A stretch of 64,000 nucleotides of DNA from Clostridia bacterium (GTDB lineage Bacteria > Bacillota > Clostridia > Lachnospirales > Lachnospiraceae): contig CAJTAK010000003.1 in NCBI GenBank assembly GCA_910574255.1, forward strand, positions 1 to 64,000. Direction: 5' to 3'. A model generated the notes under the pieces. That model did not search any database and was not told the DNA's origin. It saw only the letters and a list, made by a program, of their open reading frames with translations. Positions 1-8,946 of the stretch are shown here, one piece after another (positions within the stretch are counted from its first letter, which is position 1; each line of letters opens with the position of its first letter). The translations under genes and the position numbers were made by a program.

Positions 1-113
1 TTCACTAACCTGCAAGTCAGTAATCTTATTTTACTCTGAGGTATTTTTTTCTCAACCTTCTTTCTTGGAATTCCCTATACTTGAATTATACAGGAAGCTC
101 CTTTATTCATTTA
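1..113. other. Window edge, no gene seen
   Basis: Short AT-rich stretch downstream of the sugar-binding lipoprotein gene. I see no convincing terminator hairpin or gene here; the operon may continue or end beyond the window. Confidence 0.5.
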
Positions 114-1121
114 CTATTTTGTGTATTCTGCTATATTCTCGCTGGTCAGCAGAATCGGATCGATATTATAAACATCATCTACTGCTTCACCCTTAGCCAT
201 CATCAGCGCAACATCAATGGTTTTCTTTGCAATACTCTCTACATCCTGCAGAACGGTTGCATCCATCTCACCTGCTGCAACAGATGTCTTAGCAGCATCA
301 ATCGCATCAATGCCAATTACGAAGATTTCGCCCGCCTTGCCTGCATCAGCAATCGCATCATATGCGCCAAGAGCCATCTCATCATTATGTGCTACGACAG
401 CATTAATCTGCTCACCCTCAGGCGTCTGCAGCCAGGTCTCCATCAAATTCATTCCCTCATCACGATTCCAGTTTGCTGGCTGCGTATAAATCACTTTGAT
501 ATCCGGATAGTTTTTCAGCACATCATTGATTCCGTCATTTCTCTTAAGTGCAGCGGAAATTCCTGTAGGTCCTTCAAGGATTACAATATTGCCTTTTCCC
601 TCAAGCTTCTCTGCCATCCATTCCATTTCCATCTGGCCTGCAATAAAGTCATCTTGTCCAACAAACGGGCAAACGCTCTGATCTGCTATCTCACCCTTTG
701 TAACCAGAACCGGAACTCCTGCCTCAATGGCAGACTCTGCTGCCACCTGGCAAGCCGCCGCATCATAGGGCTGAATAATAATACAATCTACCCCCTGAGT
801 AACCAGTGTCTCACATTGGGAAACCTGATTTTCTCCAACGCCCTCACCATCTAAAAGCAGGAAATTAATGCCAAGAGATTCTGCATAATCTTTTGCTGCT
901 GTGGTGCATACCGCATTGGATTCATTCGCCAAGTTGCCGTCTACCCAGGCAATCGTATAGCTTCCATCATCTCCTTCATCTGCTGCCGGCTCCTGGGCTT
1001 CCGGCGTTTCTCCCTCCGCTGCCGGTGCATCTGCCGCAGGCGCCTCTTTACTTCCACACCCCGTTAACAAGGCTGCAGCCATAGCTGTGCTTATCAATGC
1101 CGCCAAAACTTTCTTTTTCAT
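114..1121 (-). CDS. Sugar ABC transporter substrate-binding lipoprotein (RbsB-like)
   Basis: Extracellular binding protein of a ribose/galactose-type (CUT2) importer. The 335-residue protein starts with a lysine-rich signal peptide and a lipobox ending at Cys22 (LLTGC). An Ala/Glu/Pro-rich linker (about 23-53) follows, then a two-lobe periplasmic-binding fold of the Peripla_BP_4 type with the usual 'ILEGPTG' and 'VVAHNDEMALGA' segments. It is the last gene of the operon with the dehydrogenase, the ATPase and the permease. CUT2 binding proteins take pentoses, hexoses or polyols; the neighbouring sorbitol/xylitol-type dehydrogenase makes a polyol or pentose my best guess, but the ligand cannot be read from sequence. 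Confidence 0.9.
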   Translation of the reverse strand: MKKKVLAALISTAMAAALLTGCGSKEAPAADAPAAEGETPEAQEPAADEGDDGSYTIAWVDGNLANESNAVCTTAAKDYAESLGINFLLLDGEGVGENQVSQCETLVTQGVDCIIIQPYDAAACQVAAESAIEAGVPVLVTKGEIADQSVCPFVGQDDFIAGQMEMEWMAEKLEGKGNIVILEGPTGISAALKRNDGINDVLKNYPDIKVIYTQPANWNRDEGMNLMETWLQTPEGEQINAVVAHNDEMALGAYDAIADAGKAGEIFVIGIDAIDAAKTSVAAGEMDATVLQDVESIAKKTIDVALMMAKGEAVDDVYNIDPILLTSENIAEYTK

Positions 1122-1178
1122 GTAAAATCCTCCTTTAGAATTTTAAAATATTTTATAATATCTGCCTCCAGGCAGTTA

Positions 1179-2144
1179 TTACTCTTTCTTTCTATCTGCC
1201 AGTACTGCCAATAAAATTATTGCTCCCTTGATAATCTGCTGATAATAGGAAGATACATTTAGTAAATCCAAACCATTTGTCAAAATACCCACAACCAGAA
1301 TGCCGATAAAGGAACCAAATACACTTCCTTTTCCGCCCGATAAGCTTGCACCTCCAATAACAGCAGCCGTGATGGCATCCAGCTCATATCCGTCACCGCC
1401 TGCCGGCTGTCCGGTCTGAATTCTGGAAGAAAGAAGAAGACCTGCAAAGGCTGCACAAAAACCACTGATCACGTAAACTAAAAATTCTACTCTTTTTACA
1501 TTAATTCCAGATACTGTTGCCGCCTGCTTATTTCCTCCGATAGCAAATACATGCCTCCCATACTTCGTGTATTTCAACAAAAAGGTTCCTGCAAGCAGAA
1601 AAGCTGCGTAAAGAACAACCGCTACCGGAACAACTCCCCAGGATGCACGGCCAATATATTTATAGGCATTAGAAACCCCGGTAACAGGACGGCCATCTGT
1701 AAATACATATACAATACCTCTGACAATGGTACAGGTAGCCAATGTGGCAATAAATGCCGGAATATTCGCAAATGCAATAAAAAATCCACTGAAAGCTCCA
1801 CAGGCAACACCTATAAGCAGTCCTACTAAAATTGCTGCCAGAATCGGTGTCGTTGTTCCATCCTGAGCCAGGCTTGCTGCAAAGCAGGCTGACATAGCTA
1901 CAATTGCTCCTACAGATAAATCAATTCCGCCTGTAACTATAACAAAGGTCATACCAACTGCCAGAATTCCATATACAGAATTTTGTTTAAGAATATTAAA
2001 CAAATTTGTTACTGTGAGAAAGGAACTAGATGCAATGGAAAGTGTGACAAACAAAACCAGCAGTGCAATGTATACGCCATATTTTCCCAAAATAGTTTCT
2101 ATTCTTACACGATTACCAGTATCTCTCCCAATATCTTTATTCAT
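1179..2144 (-). CDS. Sugar ABC transporter permease (RbsC-like)
   Basis: Membrane subunit of the CUT2 importer, about 321 residues with roughly eight to ten hydrophobic segments and family motifs such as 'VTGGIDLSVGA' and 'NKQAATVSGI'. The frame is open up to 2213, overlapping the ATPase gene, but the ATG at 2144 (protein begins MNKDIGRDTG) fits family length better, lies after the ATPase stop and has an AAAGGA-type site upstream. It would form a homodimeric channel with the neighbouring ATPase and binding protein. Function is certain at family level; the sugar is unknown. Confidence 0.88.
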   Translation of the reverse strand: MNKDIGRDTGNRVRIETILGKYGVYIALLVLFVTLSIASSSFLTVTNLFNILKQNSVYGILAVGMTFVIVTGGIDLSVGAIVAMSACFAASLAQDGTTTPILAAILVGLLIGVACGAFSGFFIAFANIPAFIATLATCTIVRGIVYVFTDGRPVTGVSNAYKYIGRASWGVVPVAVVLYAAFLLAGTFLLKYTKYGRHVFAIGGNKQAATVSGINVKRVEFLVYVISGFCAAFAGLLLSSRIQTGQPAGGDGYELDAITAAVIGGASLSGGKGSVFGSFIGILVVGILTNGLDLLNVSSYYQQIIKGAIILLAVLADRKKE

Positions 2145-2169
2145 TAATCCTAATCCTTTCCGACTTTGT

Positions 2170-3696
2170 TCAGCCCACTGCTTTTTGATAATTTCCGCCC
2201 TCACCGATTGCATATGCCATCAGTTCGTCTTGATTTAATTCATCCCGATTAAATTCACCGGTTATTCGCCCCTCATGCATAACAATCACTCGGTCGCTCA
2301 TACCCAGGAGCTCCGGAGTCTCAGAAGAAATCATAATAATGCTTTTTCCCGATTTTACCAGCATATCCATCAGCTTATAGATCTCTGCTTTTGCCCCAAT
2401 ATCAATTCCTCTGGTTGGCTCATCCATAATAATCAGATCGGGATCACCCATAAACCACTTTGCAATCACTATCTTCTGCTGATTTCCACCGGAAAGAGTA
2501 CCTGCAAGTGTATTTTGTGAAGCGCACTTAATACTAAGCTTTTCAATCAGATCCCCGGCAACTTCTTTTTCCTTTTTAAAGTCCAGTAAAAAATGCGCCT
2601 TCAATATCAAATCCATGTATGTCATAGAAATATTGTCTTTGACAGAAGCAATCAAATTCAAACCAGATATTTTGCGGTCCTCTGTTATATATGCCATTCC
2701 ATTTGCAATCGCTCTTTTTACAGAATTGATAGGTTTCTTTTTCATCATAACAGTCCCTGTATCCGGCTTATGCAAACCAAAGACGGTGTCCATAACCTCT
2801 GTCCTTCCAGCTCCCATCAGACCAAAGAATCCAAGGATCTCGCCCCGCTTTACCTCAAAATCAACCTGATGGAATTCATGTTCTCTGGACAAATTCCTTA
2901 CCTCAAGAAGTACCTCTGATTTATCAAATTCTGCCGTCTGTTCTGCATCTTTAATAAAAACATTTTTCAGTTCGCGTCCTACCATCATATTGATAAGTTT
3001 TTCATGAGTTACCTCCGATGTGGCCAGGCTTCCAATCCATTTTCCATCTCGAAGTACGGTAATCTGATCTGTCAGCTCATAAATCTCATCCATTTTGTGG
3101 GAGATATATACAATTGATTTGTCCTGCGCTTTGAGCTTACGAATGATTTTGAAAAGCTGCTCTACCTCCCTGTCTGTAATAGCAGAAGTAGGCTCATCCA
3201 TAATAATAATATCTGCATCGAAAGCAAGAGCTCTTGTAATTGCTACCATCTGCTGCTGCGCTGTACTTAGATTCTTTATCTTTTCTTTCGGAGAAATACT
3301 TATCTCCAATTCTGACATCAGTTCTGCAGTGCGCTTCTGCATCCCCTTCTTATCAACAATAATTCCTTTTGTCCTCTCCCGTCCTGCAAATACATTTTCT
3401 TCCACAGTCATCTCCGGTACAAGATCCAATTCTTGGTGTACCATGGCAATCCCTTTTTCCAGAGCGTCTACCGGATGTTTCGCCAAAAAAGGCTTTCCAT
3501 CAAAAAGAATTTCTCCCCTATCCGATGTATAGATCCCTGCAAGAATTTTCATTAATGTGGATTTACCCGCACCATTTTCGCCTACCAGCGCATGAACCTC
3601 TCCCCGCTTTAAAAAGAGCGACACATCATCCAACGCTACAACACCCGGAAATTCTTTTCTGATATTTTTTATCTCCAATACATATTCGTTCGCCAT
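2170..3696 (-). CDS. Sugar ABC transporter ATP-binding protein, double domain (RbsA/MglA-like)
   Basis: Energising subunit of the CUT2 importer. The 508-residue protein has two fused ATPase domains. The first carries Walker A 'GENGAGKST' near residue 39 and an atypical signature 'LSTAQQQM'. The second has a degenerate Walker A ('GLMGAGRTE') and a canonical 'LSGGNQQK' signature with 'IIMDEPTRGID'. The asymmetry of one intact and one degenerate site is usual for RbsA/MglA. It sits between the dehydrogenase (upstream, 42-base gap) and the permease (downstream). Confidence 0.93.
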   Translation of the reverse strand: MANEYVLEIKNIRKEFPGVVALDDVSLFLKRGEVHALVGENGAGKSTLMKILAGIYTSDRGEILFDGKPFLAKHPVDALEKGIAMVHQELDLVPEMTVEENVFAGRERTKGIIVDKKGMQKRTAELMSELEISISPKEKIKNLSTAQQQMVAITRALAFDADIIIMDEPTSAITDREVEQLFKIIRKLKAQDKSIVYISHKMDEIYELTDQITVLRDGKWIGSLATSEVTHEKLINMMVGRELKNVFIKDAEQTAEFDKSEVLLEVRNLSREHEFHQVDFEVKRGEILGFFGLMGAGRTEVMDTVFGLHKPDTGTVMMKKKPINSVKRAIANGMAYITEDRKISGLNLIASVKDNISMTYMDLILKAHFLLDFKKEKEVAGDLIEKLSIKCASQNTLAGTLSGGNQQKIVIAKWFMGDPDLIIMDEPTRGIDIGAKAEIYKLMDMLVKSGKSIIMISSETPELLGMSDRVIVMHEGRITGEFNRDELNQDELMAYAIGEGGNYQKAVG

Positions 3697-3738
3697 ATCC
3701 TACTCCTTATTGTTCTTTGGATGCCCCCGAATCATGTG

Positions 3739-4785
3739 TTAGCTGATCTTAATCACTGCTTTCACAATATCAGCTTTATTATTTACACTGCTGTCCATGG
3801 CATTCTGAACATCATCCAATTCAAAGGTATTGGTCACGATCCCCTTTAAATTTACCTTTCCTTCCGCAACTGCTTGAATAGCTAACGGATAGATGTGTCG
3901 ATAGCGGAATACAGACTTAATTGTAATCTCTTTGTCAAGAACCATTCCCATAGGCAGATTCATGTCACCGGAAGCACTATAGCCTACCTGAACTATTGTG
4001 CCTCCTTTTACCAGCATCTCAATTCCCTGGCGGGCACAAATCTCTGTTCCAGAGGTTTCAATTACTAAATCACAACCTCTTCCGTTCGTTAAATCCATAA
4101 TCTTGCTTACTGCGTCTGTCTCTTTTCCATTTATAATTCCGGATGCTCCCAATTCCATAGCTTTTTCTAATCGTTTCTGCATAATGTCAACCACATAAAC
4201 AGTTGTTACACCCAGCGCTTTTAAAGCCAGCAAAGAAGAAAGTCCGATGCACCCCGCTCCTGTCACCACGGCAGTCTGTCCCATATGTGCATCTCCCTGA
4301 CGCGCTGCATGAAAACCAATTGACAAAGGTTCAATTAAAGCCCCCTCCATAGTGCTTACATTGTCCGGCAGCTTAAAGCACAGCCCTGCCTCATGAGCTA
4401 CATATTCCTGAAATACACCATCTACCGGAGGTGTGGCAAAAAAGATTACATCCGGGCAAAGATTATAGCGTCCGGTACGGCAAAATTCGCAATGACCGCA
4501 GGTTTTACCCGGCTCCAAAGCAACTCTGTCTCCCGCCTTTAAATGTGTTACATTCTTTCCCGCCTCTACAACAGTACCGCCAGACTCATGTCCTAGTACA
4601 AAGGGTGGTTCCACAATATAATTTCCGATTCTTCCATGCTCATAGTAATGAAGATCAGAACCGCAGATTCCTACATATTCAATCTTTACCAATACCTCAT
4701 CTTCCTTCGGAACCGGAATAGCTCTTTCTTCAAATCCCATCTTTCCAATATCCAGCATAACTGCTGTTTTCATTTTTCCTTCCAT
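3739..4785 (-). CDS. Zinc-dependent polyol dehydrogenase (sorbitol/xylitol dehydrogenase family)
   Basis: Cytoplasmic medium-chain dehydrogenase that would oxidise a sugar alcohol to a ketose with NAD. Visible are the catalytic zinc ligands (Cys in 'GICGSD', His-Glu in 'LGHESGG'), a structural zinc lobe with four Cys ('KTCGHCEFCRTGRYNLC') and a Rossmann glycine motif ('GAGCIG'). The start is decided by the ribosome binding site: GGAGG at 4791-4795 lies five bases before the ATG at 4785, and the in-frame TTG four codons upstream sits on the site itself. It is the first gene of the transporter operon, right behind a strong promoter and palindromic operator. L-iditol, xylitol or sorbitol are plausible substrates. 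Confidence 0.85.
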   Translation of the reverse strand: MEGKMKTAVMLDIGKMGFEERAIPVPKEDEVLVKIEYVGICGSDLHYYEHGRIGNYIVEPPFVLGHESGGTVVEAGKNVTHLKAGDRVALEPGKTCGHCEFCRTGRYNLCPDVIFFATPPVDGVFQEYVAHEAGLCFKLPDNVSTMEGALIEPLSIGFHAARQGDAHMGQTAVVTGAGCIGLSSLLALKALGVTTVYVVDIMQKRLEKAMELGASGIINGKETDAVSKIMDLTNGRGCDLVIETSGTEICARQGIEMLVKGGTIVQVGYSASGDMNLPMGMVLDKEITIKSVFRYRHIYPLAIQAVAEGKVNLKGIVTNTFELDDVQNAMDSSVNNKADIVKAVIKIS

Positions 4786-4836
4786 ATTATCCTCCAACCT
4801 TTTACTATTTTTAAAGTAATTTTAAAATTAATTTTT

Positions 4837-4861
4837 AAATCAAACTTATTAAGTTTGATTT
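4837..4861. promoter_or_regulatory. Palindromic operator of the polyol/sugar operon
   Basis: A perfect inverted repeat with 11-base arms (AAATCAAACTT / AAGTTTGATTT) and a 3-base centre. It starts immediately after the -10 box of the operon promoter and therefore covers the predicted transcription start, the position expected of a repressor site. AT-rich palindromes of this kind are typical of ROK (XylR-like) or LacI regulators; no such regulator gene lies in the window. Confidence 0.7.
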
Positions 4862-4890
4862 ATTATCTCACTATTTTAACTATATGTCAA
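4862..4890 (-). promoter_or_regulatory. SigA-type promoter of the polyol ABC operon
   Basis: On the minus strand a perfect -35 TTGACA (4885-4890), a 17-base spacer and a -10 GATAAT (4862-4867) point toward the dehydrogenase gene. Directly followed by the palindromic operator. Confidence 0.82.
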
Positions 4891-5010
4891 CAATTATTTT
4901 TTGTTTTTTTATTCAATTCAACCATGATGTAGTTCATCGCTGGAAATATATATTTATGCAGCTCTCAAGAACCAATCTTACAGGTTTACCACATGCAAGC
5001 TTTTCTGTAC

Positions 5011-5038
5011 AAAAAAGAGCCATTCATTTGAATGGCTC
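5011..5038 (-). terminator. Rho-independent terminator of ftsH
   Basis: A perfect 10-base stem (GAGCCATTCA / TGAATGGCTC, 5017-5038) with a two-base centre, followed on the minus strand by six T. It lies about 40 bases after the ftsH stop. Confidence 0.85.
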
Positions 5039-5075
5039 AAATACCTTTATTATTTTATTTAACAGCTCAATAATC

Positions 5076-7169
5076 TCAGCGCACTTCTCTCGCTGTCACA
5101 ACGGGAGACTCGGCCTTTTTCTCCTCTGCTGTATCTTCTGCATCATCCGGCTTCTCAACTGGCTCTTTCGGATCCGCATCCTCCGGATTATCAACTGCCG
5201 GCTCTTCGGATGTTTTGTCCAGCCTTTCTTCGGATCCCGTATTCTCCTCAGATCCCTCCTCGGCCTTCTTCTCTGCGTCCCCTTCCTCCGGTTCCGGAAT
5301 CCCTTTGGCTTCCCGGAAAATCTTCATAAATTCCTTGCCTGTAATGGTTTCCTTCCGAATCAGGAATTCTGCAATCTTATCCATGACCTCCCGGTTTTCA
5401 CTCAGAAGCCGCTTGGCCTCCTCGTAAGATGCCTTCAGGATCTTCATAACCTCCTGATCCACCTCGGCCGCCGTAGCATCTCCGCAGTTCATGATCGTAC
5501 GCCCGGTTAAGTATTCATTCTCCTTGGTCTCCAATCCCATCAGACCGAACTTTTCGGACATACCATACTGTGTCACCATAGCCCTGGCAAGACGGGTTGC
5601 CTTCTCAATATCATTGGCCGCTCCCGTCGTCACTGTATCAAAGACAATCTCCTCTGCCGCGCGGCCGGCCAGAAAGCCTATCAGCATGGCATCGATCTCT
5701 TTTTTCGTATTCAAATACTTCTCTTCCTCCGGTACCTGCATCACATAGCCCAGAGCCCCCATCGTGCGGGGCACAATGGTAATCTTCTGTACGGGTTCCG
5801 CATCCTTTTGCAAAGCGCTCACCAACGCATGGCCTACCTCATGATAAGACACAATGCGGCGTTCTTCCTTGCTCATGATGCGATCCTTTTTCTCTTTTCC
5901 TACCAGCACTACTTCCACTGCTTCAAACAGATCCTTTTGAGATACGGCCTTCCTCTTATTCTTCACCGCAAGAATGGCCGCCTCATTGATCATATTCGCC
6001 AGATCCGAGCCAACGGCTCCGCTGGTTGCCAGAGCGATTTCTTCCAGATCTACCGTCTCGTCAATATTCACATTCTTGGCATGAACCTTTAAAATATCCA
6101 CACGGCCTTTCAGATCCGGTCGGTCCACAATAATACGGCGGTCAAAACGGCCCGGACGAAGAAGTGCCGGATCAAGCACTTCCGGACGGTTGGTGGCACC
6201 CAGAACCAGGCAAGCCGTATGGCTGTCAAAACCGTCCATCTCAGCCAGAAGCTGATTCAGCGTCTGCTCCCGCTCATCATTTCCTCCGCCGTAGCGGGAA
6301 TCACGGCTTTTACCAATGGCATCAATCTCATCTATAAAAATGATACAGGGGGAATGCTTCTTTGCCTCTGCAAACAGATCCCTTACACGGGAAGCACCCA
6401 CGCCCACGAACATTTCCACAAAGTCGGAACCGGACAACGAGAAAAAGGGAACATGAGCCTCTCCGGCTACTGCTTTAGCAAGGAGCGTCTTTCCTGTTCC
6501 CGGAGGCCCTACAAGAAGTGCTCCTTTGGGAAGCTTTGCTCCAATTTCCGCATATTTTCCCGGGTTGTGCAGGAAATCCACTACTTCCTGAAGAGATTCC
6601 TTGGCCTCTTCCTCACCTGCCACATCCTTGAAGGTAACTCCCGTTTCCTTTTCAATATATACCTTGGCTTTGCTTTTGCCGACGCCCATGCCCATCATGC
6701 CGCCGCCACCCATTTTACGCATTACGATACCAAAAATGAGCCATATAAGGGCAACGGGAAGCAGAAAATTGATAATTACTGAGAGAACCATCTCCCGCAT
6801 ATCGCTGATAGGCGCACCGTGCGTCACTCCTGCTTCAAGCAGCTTCTCCTCCAATTGATAATCCGGCATGATGCCCGTGGTATAAATCACGTCACCGCCT
6901 CTGGCATTCTTCTCCTTGGCTACGATCTTAATCTGATTGGAAGTCATCTCGACACTTTCTATCTCGCCATTTTCCAGCATTTCTATAAACTCATCATAAG
7001 TAATGACCGTACTGCTGGAACCCATTCCGGTGAGATAACTCCAGGCAAGCATAGCAACCATGGCGGCAATGAGAATCATTAAAATGTTTTGCCGGTTTTT
7101 GGGATTTTTATTGTTGTCCCCACCGCCGTTGTTATTACCCGGGCGGTTGGAATTGTTGTTTTCTTCCAT
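5076..7169 (-). CDS. ftsH: ATP-dependent zinc metalloprotease FtsH
   Basis: Membrane-anchored AAA+ protease that extracts and degrades membrane and short-lived proteins as a hexamer. Two membrane helices (about 29-46 and 127-150) flank a small extracytoplasmic domain. Walker A 'GPPGTGKT' is at 221-228, Walker B 'IIFIDEID' near 277, the second region of homology includes '[19 protein letters not shown]', and the zinc motif HEVGH is at 443-447. The N-terminus is Asn/Gly-rich and the C-terminal tail (from about 615) is long and very acidic, which is unusual in length. The ATG at 7169 has AGGAGG just upstream; an upstream in-frame GTG at 7193 lacks a site. Monocistronic, with its own promoter and terminator. 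Confidence 0.97.
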   Translation of the reverse strand: MEENNNSNRPGNNNGGGDNNKNPKNRQNILMILIAAMVAMLAWSYLTGMGSSSTVITYDEFIEMLENGEIESVEMTSNQIKIVAKEKNARGGDVIYTTGIMPDYQLEEKLLEAGVTHGAPISDMREMVLSVIINFLLPVALIWLIFGIVMRKMGGGGMMGMGVGKSKAKVYIEKETGVTFKDVAGEEEAKESLQEVVDFLHNPGKYAEIGAKLPKGALLVGPPGTGKTLLAKAVAGEAHVPFFSLSGSDFVEMFVGVGASRVRDLFAEAKKHSPCIIFIDEIDAIGKSRDSRYGGGNDEREQTLNQLLAEMDGFDSHTACLVLGATNRPEVLDPALLRPGRFDRRIIVDRPDLKGRVDILKVHAKNVNIDETVDLEEIALATSGAVGSDLANMINEAAILAVKNKRKAVSQKDLFEAVEVVLVGKEKKDRIMSKEERRIVSYHEVGHALVSALQKDAEPVQKITIVPRTMGALGYVMQVPEEEKYLNTKKEIDAMLIGFLAGRAAEEIVFDTVTTGAANDIEKATRLARAMVTQYGMSEKFGLMGLETKENEYLTGRTIMNCGDATAAEVDQEVMKILKASYEEAKRLLSENREVMDKIAEFLIRKETITGKEFMKIFREAKGIPEPEEGDAEKKAEEGSEENTGSEERLDKTSEEPAVDNPEDADPKEPVEKPDDAEDTAEEKKAESPVVTAREVR

Positions 7170-7269
7170 CTTTCTCCTCCTTGTATCTGTCACCGGATCA
7201 CAGGGCAGCCTTTGCTCTTATATGACAGTACTGCACAGAAAACATACCTTTTGTGACGGTAACACTTCT

Positions 7270-7298
7270 ATTATAGTGTGTGTTTTGCAAGAAAGCAA
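7270..7298 (-). promoter_or_regulatory. Promoter of ftsH
   Basis: Minus-strand TTGCTT (7293-7298), 17-base spacer and perfect TATAAT (7270-7275), giving a leader of roughly 95 bases before the ftsH ATG. Confidence 0.75.
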
Positions 7299-7331
7299 TA
7301 CGAAAGGTATGAAAATTCCGTCACAGTTTAA

Positions 7332-7374
7332 AGGACAAAACAACGGCTGATGAAATCAAGTTCCAATCAGCCGT
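7332..7374 (-). terminator. Terminator-like hairpin after the UPF0371 gene
   Basis: A 9-base perfect stem (ACGGCTGAT / ATCAGCCGT) with a 14-base loop, followed on the minus strand by a T-rich but interrupted tail. It ends the glycosyltransferase/UPF0371 transcription unit before the ftsH promoter. Confidence 0.6.
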
Positions 7375-7409
7375 ATTTCAAGAATTTGTATGTTCACCTG
7401 TCCGCTTTC

Positions 7410-8864
7410 TTATCTGGGCTCCGAAGTAAGCATAATCCCCAGCCTCTGGAAGGTCTTCTCATCCGCTGCACTCAGCATCCGGGAGGTATGTACCTGACTT
7501 CCCCGCAGGCGCGGAAGCTGCCGCAGGGCCAGATCTGCCAATTCATTGCTTTCCGAACTGGCAGAGAGAGCAATCAGAACCTCCTCCATATGAAGGCGGG
7601 GATTCTTGCTTCCCAGATAATCTACCTTCAGCTTCTGTATGGGGCGAATGACATTAGGCGTAATCAGCAATACCTCGTGGCCAATCCCTGCCAGCTCCTT
7701 CAATGCATTTACCAGCAATGCAGAGCAGGCTCCCAGCAGCTCGCTGGTCTTGCCTGTAATCACACGCCCGTCTGTCAGTTCCATGGCCGCTGCCGTGTGC
7801 CCTGTCTCTTCTGCCCGTCTCATGGCAGCCGGAACCGCCTGCCTGTCCTGTGCAGTAATCCCCATCTTGTTCATAAGAAGCTCTATTTTATAAGCCTCTT
7901 CCTCCGTTGCCTTTCCTCTGGCAATGCTGACCAGAGTGTGGTAATACCGGCGGATAATCTCCTGTCCGGAGGCTTCCCGGCAGGCTTCATCATCTACAAT
8001 ACATTTTCCTGCCATATTTACACCCATATCCGTAGGGGACTGATAAGGGCATTCCCCGTAGATCCTCTCAAAAATGGCCCGCAGCACAGGAAAGATCTCC
8101 ACATCCCGATTGTAGTTTACCGTAGTCTCTCCATAGGCGTCCAAATGGTAGGGATCGATCATATTTACATCATTCAAATCCGCAGTGGCTGCCTCATAAG
8201 CCAGATTCACCGGATGGCTCAAAGGCAGGTTCCAGATGGGAAATGTCTCAAACTTAGCATAGCCCGCCCGGACTCCCCTTCGATGCTCATGATAAAGCTG
8301 AGAAAGGCAGGTCGCCATCTTGCCGCTCCCCGGGCCCGGAGCCGTAACTACCACCAGGGGACGGGAAGTCTCTATATACTCATTATGTCCATAGCCCTCC
8401 TCGCTGACAATCAGAGGTATATTGTTGGGATAGCCGGGAATCATGTAATGACGGTATACTTTGACACCCATTTTCTCCAGACGGCTTTGGAACATCTGGG
8501 CACTGTACTGCCCTGCAAAATGTGTAATGCACACACTTCCCACATAAAGCTCCTTTGACTCAAAGATCCCTTTCAGCCGCAAAAGATCCGAATCATAGGT
8601 GATTCCCAGATCCCCCCGAATCTTATTTTTTTCAATATCCTCGGCGCTGATTACAATGACAATCTCTACCTGCTCCTTAAGCTGCATCAGCATGCGGAGC
8701 TTACTGTCCGGTTCAAAGCCCGGAAGTACTCTTGAAGCATGATGATCGTCGTACAGCTTTCCCCCGAATTCCAGATAAAGCTTATTGTCAAACTGTCCGA
8801 TCCGCTCCCTGATATGCTCTGACTGCATTTTCAAATATTTTTCGTTATCAAATCCTTTTCTCAT
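7410..8864 (-). CDS. UPF0371 (DUF1846) family protein
   Basis: Conserved cytoplasmic protein of about 484 residues, matching the family length of about 490-500. The N-terminus 'GFDNEKYLKMQSEHIRERI' is the family signature and a glycine-rich 'VTAPGPGSGKMATCLSQ' segment resembles a nucleotide-binding loop. The biochemical role of the family is not established. I chose the ATG at 8864 because an AGAGGAAAT site precedes it and family members begin there; the frame is open further upstream. It follows the glycosyltransferase gene by about 80 bases on the same strand. Confidence 0.88.
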   Translation of the reverse strand: MRKGFDNEKYLKMQSEHIRERIGQFDNKLYLEFGGKLYDDHHASRVLPGFEPDSKLRMLMQLKEQVEIVIVISAEDIEKNKIRGDLGITYDSDLLRLKGIFESKELYVGSVCITHFAGQYSAQMFQSRLEKMGVKVYRHYMIPGYPNNIPLIVSEEGYGHNEYIETSRPLVVVTAPGPGSGKMATCLSQLYHEHRRGVRAGYAKFETFPIWNLPLSHPVNLAYEAATADLNDVNMIDPYHLDAYGETTVNYNRDVEIFPVLRAIFERIYGECPYQSPTDMGVNMAGKCIVDDEACREASGQEIIRRYYHTLVSIARGKATEEEAYKIELLMNKMGITAQDRQAVPAAMRRAEETGHTAAAMELTDGRVITGKTSELLGACSALLVNALKELAGIGHEVLLITPNVIRPIQKLKVDYLGSKNPRLHMEEVLIALSASSESNELADLALRQLPRLRGSQVHTSRMLSAADEKTFQRLGIMLTSEPR

Positions 8865-8946
8865 TATTTCCTCTTTCTGACGCATATGCTGCGTTATTCC
8901 GGCAGTTCTGGAAGCTTTTCTCCCAATCCTGCTCCCCCTCATTACA

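Noticed and set aside
7350..8558. 402-codon open frame on the plus strand
   Set aside because: It is antisense to the well-supported UPF0371 gene; the translation is rich in His, Cys and Ile without domain features and has no ribosome binding site.
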